Assembly: GCA_002385745.1 (NCBI GenBank)
Contig: DGEC01000062.1
Location: 1 to 17,242, forward strand
Direction: 5' to 3'
Length of the DNA: 17,242 bases
From: Firmicutes bacterium UBA3936
GTDB lineage: Bacteria; Bacillota; Dethiobacteria; Dethiobacterales; Dethiobacteraceae
The translations under genes and the position numbers were made by a program. The notes under the pieces are model-generated. The model was not told the origin of the DNA. It made no database searches and worked only from the letters and a program-made list of their open reading frames with translations. This document shows positions 13,653 through 17,242 of this stretch, in pieces (within the stretch, counting starts at the first letter, position 1; each line of letters begins with the position of its first letter).

Positions 13653-14963
13653 ATGCCGACAAAAGTAATTATTATGGGTGCTGCCGGACGTGATTTTCAT
13701 AATTTCAATGTTTATTTCAGGGACAACAGTACATATGAGGTAAAGGCCTTTACCGCCACACAAATCCCCAATATTGAAGGACGCGTGTACCCGCCGGAAC
13801 TTGCCGGGAGCCTTTATCCCGAGGGAATTCCCATTTATGACGAAGAAGAACTCCCCCGGCTCATCGATAAATATCAGGTGGAACAGGTAATTTTCGCCTA
13901 CAGCGATATTTCCCACACCGCATTGATGAACAAAGCTTCCCTGGTTCTGGCTGCAGGTGCCGATTTTCGCTTAATGGGCCCTAAAACCACTATGCTGAAG
14001 TCAAAGAAACCGGTTGTGGCGGTAACTGCCGTCCGCACCGGAGTGGGCAAAAGCCAGACTACGCGGAAGGTCTGCGATATCCTTAAGTCAATGGGCAAGA
14101 AAGTTGTAGCGGTCCGCCATCCCATGCCTTACGGCGACCTGGCCAAACAGGCCTGCCAGCGTTTCGCCGGCTATGCCGATCTTGATTATCACCGGTGCAC
14201 TATTGAAGAACGGGAGGAATACGAACCCCATATTGACCGGGGAGTTATTGTTTATGCCGGTGTGGACTACGGCAGGATTCTGTCAGAGGCGGAAAAGGAA
14301 GCCGATGTTATCGTCTGGGACGGCGGCAATAATGATTTCTCCTTTTATAAAGCCGATTTGTATATTACTTTGGTGGACCCGCACCGTCCCGGCCACGAGA
14401 TAAGCTACCATCCCGGCGAAACAAACCTTCGCCTGGCGGATGTGGTGGTTATTAACAAGATTGAAACCGCATCACCTGAGGGCATTGACATGGTGCGGGC
14501 CAATATTGAAAAATACTGTCCCAGGGCTACGGTCATTGAGGCCGCCTCCCCCATCTTTGTTGCCGAAGGCAGCCTGATCAAGGGCAAGAGGGTGCTTGTC
14601 ATTGAAGACGGCCCCACCCTGACTCACGGCGACATGCGGTACGGCGCCGGCGTCGTTGCCGCCCGGAAATATGGCGCTGCTGAATTAGTAGATCCGAGAC
14701 CCTGGGCAGTGGGCAGCATCAAGACTACCTTTGAGAAATACGCTCACCTGGAGAATATTCTCCCCGCCATGGGCTACGGAGAAAAACAGATCCGGGAGCT
14801 GGAGCAGACCATTAACGCTGTGGAATGCGATCTGGTTATTTCCGCCACCCCCATCGACCTGACACGGGTCCTGAAAATAAACAAGCCGGCAGTCCGCGTC
14901 GGGTATGAACTACAGGAGATTGGCAGTCCGACACTGGCAGATGTCCTGTCAAGATTCAGCTAA
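13653..14963 (+). CDS. Cyclic 2,3-diphosphoglycerate synthetase-like P-loop protein
   Basis: A 436-aa protein of the family usually annotated cyclic 2,3-diphosphoglycerate synthetase, after the Methanothermus fervidus enzyme that forms cDPG from 2,3-diphosphoglycerate with ATP. It begins with a Rossmann-like strand (KVIIMGAAGRDFHNFNVYF), then has the P-loop TGVGKSQTTRKV (Lys133, Ser134), WDGGNNDFSFYKADLYITL, and VVVINKIETA, which is close to a GTPase NKxD motif. It resembles SIMIBI-class ATP/GTPases. cDPG acts in methanogens as a phosphate store and heat stabiliser; whether bacterial members make it is, to my knowledge, not established. The gene is a single unit: strong terminator before, promoter with dyad at 13572, GGGAGG 8 nt before the ATG. 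The proS promoter starts 31 nt after its stop. Confidence 0.8.
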   Translation: MPTKVIIMGAAGRDFHNFNVYFRDNSTYEVKAFTATQIPNIEGRVYPPELAGSLYPEGIPIYDEEELPRLIDKYQVEQVIFAYSDISHTALMNKASLVLAAGADFRLMGPKTTMLKSKKPVVAVTAVRTGVGKSQTTRKVCDILKSMGKKVVAVRHPMPYGDLAKQACQRFAGYADLDYHRCTIEEREEYEPHIDRGVIVYAGVDYGRILSEAEKEADVIVWDGGNNDFSFYKADLYITLVDPHRPGHEISYHPGETNLRLADVVVINKIETASPEGIDMVRANIEKYCPRATVIEAASPIFVAEGSLIKGKRVLVIEDGPTLTHGDMRYGAGVVAARKYGAAELVDPRPWAVGSIKTTFEKYAHLENILPAMGYGEKQIRELEQTINAVECDLVISATPIDLTRVLKINKPAVRVGYELQEIGSPTLADVLSRFS

Positions 14964-14993
14964 AGCAGCGGCTGCACTTGTCCTTGCCGTAAA

Positions 14994-15023
14994 TTGACCC
15001 TGCCGATTTTAATGTGGTATAAT
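14994..15023 (+). promoter_or_regulatory. Strong sigma-A promoter for proS
   Basis: -35 TTGACC (14994-14999), 18-nt spacer, perfect -10 TATAAT (15018-15023) preceded by TGG, an extended -10. The leader to the ATG at 15076 is only about 45 nt, too short for a T-box. Confidence 0.8.
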
Positions 15024-15075
15024 CTGTTAGTATTTATCATGTTTTTTTGTGGCGATTTATAAAGGAGGAACACCG

Positions 15076-16533
15076 ATGGCCAAAAAGGACAAAGAATTTG
15101 TCAAGGAAATAACCCCGCAAAGCCAGGATTATTCCCAGTGGTATCTGGATGTGGTACAAAAAGCTCAATTAATGGATTATGCTCCGGTCAAAGGCTGCAT
15201 GGTCATCCGCCCGTACGGGTATACGCTGTGGGAGAATATGAAACAGAGGCTGGATGCCAGGATTAAGGCTACCGGCCATGTAAACGCCTATTTCCCTTTG
15301 TTTATACCTGAAAGCCTGCTGCAAAAAGAAGCGGAACATGTGGAAGGCTTTGCTCCCGAGGTTGCCTGGGTAACCCACGGCGGCAACGAAAAACTGACGG
15401 AAAGACTTGTTGTCCGTCCCACATCCGAAACGATTATCTGTGAAATGTACAGCCGCTGGATTCAGTCGTACAGGGACTTGCCCGTATTGATTAACCAGTG
15501 GTGCAATGTGGTGCGCTGGGAAAAGGTTACCCGTCCTTTTTTGCGCACTTCGGAGTTCTTGTGGCAGGAAGGTCATACCGCCCACTGCAATGAAGAAGAG
15601 GCGGAGGAAGAAACTTTAAAAATGCTGGAAGTATACAGGGATTATGTGGAAAACGACCTGGCCGTCCCCGTTGTTACCGGCCGGAAAACGGAGAGGGAGA
15701 AGTTTGCCGGTGCGCTGCGGACGTACTCCATTGAAGCACTGATGAGCGACGGCAAGGCTTTGCAGGCGGGAACATCGCATAATTTAGGCACTCATTTTGC
15801 CGAAGTTTTTGATATCCAATACCTGGACAGGGACGGCGAACTGAAATATGTCTGGCAGACATCCTGGGGTACCTCAACACGGCTGATTGGAGCTTTGATC
15901 ATGGTCCACGGCGATGACCGCGGCATGGTGCTGCCGCCCCGGGTTGCTCCGGTACAGGTGATTATGGTTCCGATAGCGCCCCAGAAAGACAGGGAAGAAG
16001 TACTGTCCAAGGCGGGTGCAATACTCCAGGAATTAAAGGACGCCGGCATCCGGGTTGATATGGACGACCGGCCGGAATACTCCCCCGGCTGGAAGTTTAA
16101 TGAATGGGAAATGAAAGGAGTGCCCCTGCGGCTTGAACTGGGTCCCCGGGACCTGAAAGCAGGGACAGTTGTTCTGGCACGACGCGACAATGGCGAAAAA
16201 GAAGCGGTACCCGCCGCAGACGGACTGGCAGAGCGCATAAAGCAGCTTTTAGAGGAAATTCAGGACAATATGTATAAAAAGGCCAAAAAATTTATGGACG
16301 AGAACACCCGCCGCACGGATGATTATGAAGAATTTAAAACCATCATTGCCGAAAAAAGAGGCTTTGTCATAGCCGGCTGGTGCGGCGAAGACGATTGCGA
16401 GCAGAAAATTAAAGAAGAAACCAAAGCGACAATCCGCAACATTCCATTTCATCTGCAAGACGAAAACCCGGGGAAATGCCTGCGCTGCAGAAATGAGGCA
16501 AAACACCTGGTTTACTTCGCCAGGGCTTATTAA
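15076..16533 (+). CDS. proS: Prolyl-tRNA synthetase, archaeal/eukaryote-type (short form)
   Basis: A 485-aa class II aminoacyl-tRNA synthetase that charges tRNA-Pro. The catalytic core shows QDYSQWYLDVVQKAQL near the start, the motif-2 region VVRWEKVTRPFLRTSEFLWQ, GHTAHCNEEEA and the motif-3 region STRLIGALIMVHGDDRGM. An anticodon-binding domain follows (from PVQVIMVPIAPQKD), then a C-terminal domain with paired cysteines (WCGEDDC and CLRC) that may bind zinc. The large editing insertion of bacterial-type ProRS (about 570 aa) is absent, which fits the archaeal-type ProRS found in many Bacillota. The frame is open from 15049, but AAAGGAGG lies 7 nt before the ATG at 15076, which is the better start. 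The folate cyclo-ligase gene follows after 22 nt in the same transcript. Confidence 0.95.
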   Translation: MAKKDKEFVKEITPQSQDYSQWYLDVVQKAQLMDYAPVKGCMVIRPYGYTLWENMKQRLDARIKATGHVNAYFPLFIPESLLQKEAEHVEGFAPEVAWVTHGGNEKLTERLVVRPTSETIICEMYSRWIQSYRDLPVLINQWCNVVRWEKVTRPFLRTSEFLWQEGHTAHCNEEEAEEETLKMLEVYRDYVENDLAVPVVTGRKTEREKFAGALRTYSIEALMSDGKALQAGTSHNLGTHFAEVFDIQYLDRDGELKYVWQTSWGTSTRLIGALIMVHGDDRGMVLPPRVAPVQVIMVPIAPQKDREEVLSKAGAILQELKDAGIRVDMDDRPEYSPGWKFNEWEMKGVPLRLELGPRDLKAGTVVLARRDNGEKEAVPAADGLAERIKQLLEEIQDNMYKKAKKFMDENTRRTDDYEEFKTIIAEKRGFVIAGWCGEDDCEQKIKEETKATIRNIPFHLQDENPGKCLRCRNEAKHLVYFARAY

Positions 16534-16555
16534 GGAGAGAGACAGGGTAAAAAAT

Positions 16556-17134
16556 ATGAAACAAAAAAAGAAACAACTGCGTAAAACAATCCTTGAACGT
16601 AGAGATAAATTAACTGCGGAACAGGTGGAAGCATTCAGCCAAAGAATAGCGGAAAAGCTTTTTGCCCTGCCGGAGTACCGGCATGCCCGGACTGTCATGT
16701 ATTTTATCAGTTTCGGCAAGGAGCCGGAGACGCTGAAAATGGTGCCGCAATCCATAGCCCATGGCAAGCGGATTGTGGCGCCGAAAACAGTTCCCAGCAC
16801 AAAGCAGTTGCTGCTTTCGGAAATAAGGGATATCGAGGCAGATCTGGCTCCGGGACTGTGGGATATTCCCGAACCGCGGGCAGAAGCAATGAGACCGGCG
16901 GAAGCGTCGGAAATAGATTTTGTGGTGGTTCCCGGGGTGGCCTTTGATGAAAAAGGCAACCGCCTGGGTTACGGTGCCGGTTATTATGACCGGTTTATTC
17001 CCCGGCTGAACCCCGGGGTGCCTCTTGTTGCCCTGGCCTTTGAACTGCAGGTTGTAGAAAGCGTTCCGGTGGAGCCTTGGGACGTAAAAGTAGACGTGGT
17101 CGTAACGGAGGAACGTGTTATTTACTGCTCCTGA
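16556..17134 (+). CDS. 5-formyltetrahydrofolate cyclo-ligase
   Basis: A 192-aa enzyme (MTHFS; YgfA/YqgN family) that converts 5-formyl-THF and ATP to 5,10-methenyl-THF, returning the stored folate to the one-carbon pool. The basic N-terminus with KKQLRKTILERRDKL, the stretch YFISFGKEPET, and the signature GNRLGYGAGYYDRFI are typical, with the usual length. The frame is open back to 16493, inside proS; the ATG at 16556 fits the family start. Its ribosome binding site (AGGG, 8 nt away) is weak, while a better AAGGAG at the proS stop lies 18 nt off, so translation may depend partly on coupling to proS. It shares the proS promoter and ends at the terminator at 17178. Confidence 0.9.
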   Translation: MKQKKKQLRKTILERRDKLTAEQVEAFSQRIAEKLFALPEYRHARTVMYFISFGKEPETLKMVPQSIAHGKRIVAPKTVPSTKQLLLSEIRDIEADLAPGLWDIPEPRAEAMRPAEASEIDFVVVPGVAFDEKGNRLGYGAGYYDRFIPRLNPGVPLVALAFELQVVESVPVEPWDVKVDVVVTEERVIYCS

Positions 17135-17177
17135 CCCGTAGCATTATAAAAAATCTCTTCTTACAGCGATTCGCCAG

Positions 17178-17213
17178 GCCGGTACAGGCAAAGTCTGTAC
17201 CGGCTTAAATTTT
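17178..17213 (+). terminator. Terminator after the proS unit
   Basis: GCCGGTACAG (17178-17187) pairs perfectly with CTGTACCGGC (17195-17204), 7-nt loop, followed by TTAAATTTT. Two more outer pairs are possible. The remaining 29 bases to the window end show no gene. Confidence 0.8.
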
Positions 17214-17242
17214 CCGGCTTGTTGCCCCGTTTCGCAAGCAGT

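Noticed and set aside
15049..15075. Longer proS start (494 aa)
   Set aside because: It would place the strong AAAGGAGG inside the coding region; the ATG at 15076 fits both that site and the family start.
16493..16555. Longer start for the folate cyclo-ligase
   Set aside because: It overlaps the proS 3' end and adds residues outside the family alignment.
1..17242. Mobile elements, CRISPR arrays, phage or defence genes
   Set aside because: No transposase, integrase, direct-repeat array, target-site duplication or defence-type protein was seen on either strand.

Overview
The window looks like a chromosomal segment of a spore-forming, Gram-positive bacterium of the Bacillota, probably an anaerobic clostridial lineage of the Desulfotomaculum/Pelotomaculum/Thermincola kind. 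The pointers are a SleB-type cortex hydrolase with LysM repeats, strong AGGAGG-like ribosome binding sites with TTG and GTG starts, sigma-A-like promoters, a short archaeal-type prolyl-tRNA synthetase, the YmfF/YmfH peptidase pair, and a DUF2007 protein. The assignment rests on gene content only; no rRNA or species marker is present.

Layout. Positions 1-146 hold a plus-strand terminator-like hairpin and the end of whatever lies to the left. A 103-residue unknown protein (minus) and a LysM/SleB hydrolase (plus) diverge from 459-704. A bidirectional terminator follows, then a minus-strand tRNA-Arg(CCG) directly behind a minus-strand RluA-type pseudouridine synthase; the tRNA has its own promoter inside the 3' end of that gene. 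Divergent from rluA runs a two-gene unit of a GT4 glycosyltransferase and a large membrane protein with an alkaline-phosphatase-like outer domain. The M16 pair ymfF-ymfH follows and ends at a strong terminator. A new promoter then serves a lipoprotein with a CBM9-like domain and a CE15 glucuronoyl-esterase domain, followed by a class III aminotransferase, a DUF2007 protein and cysteine synthase, ending at a 15-bp terminator. A cyclic-2,3-diphosphoglycerate-synthetase-like P-loop protein has its own promoter with a perfect dyad in the spacer. Finally proS and 5-formyltetrahydrofolate cyclo-ligase form a unit that ends in another terminator.

Most of the window is housekeeping or cell-envelope function: translation (tRNA-Arg, RluA, ProRS, the EF-P-associated YmfF/YmfH), envelope and spore biology (SleB-like, GT4 plus membrane protein), amino acid and folate metabolism (CysK, aminotransferase, cyclo-ligase). 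The CE15 lipoprotein is the clear accessory gene, since it implies contact with plant cell-wall material. I see no mobile element, CRISPR array, phage gene or defence island. The items most worth a second look are the CE15 lipoprotein, the glycosyltransferase/membrane-protein unit, the cDPG-synthetase-like gene with its unusual promoter, and the tRNA promoter embedded in rluA. I do not see evidence for a wholly new system.
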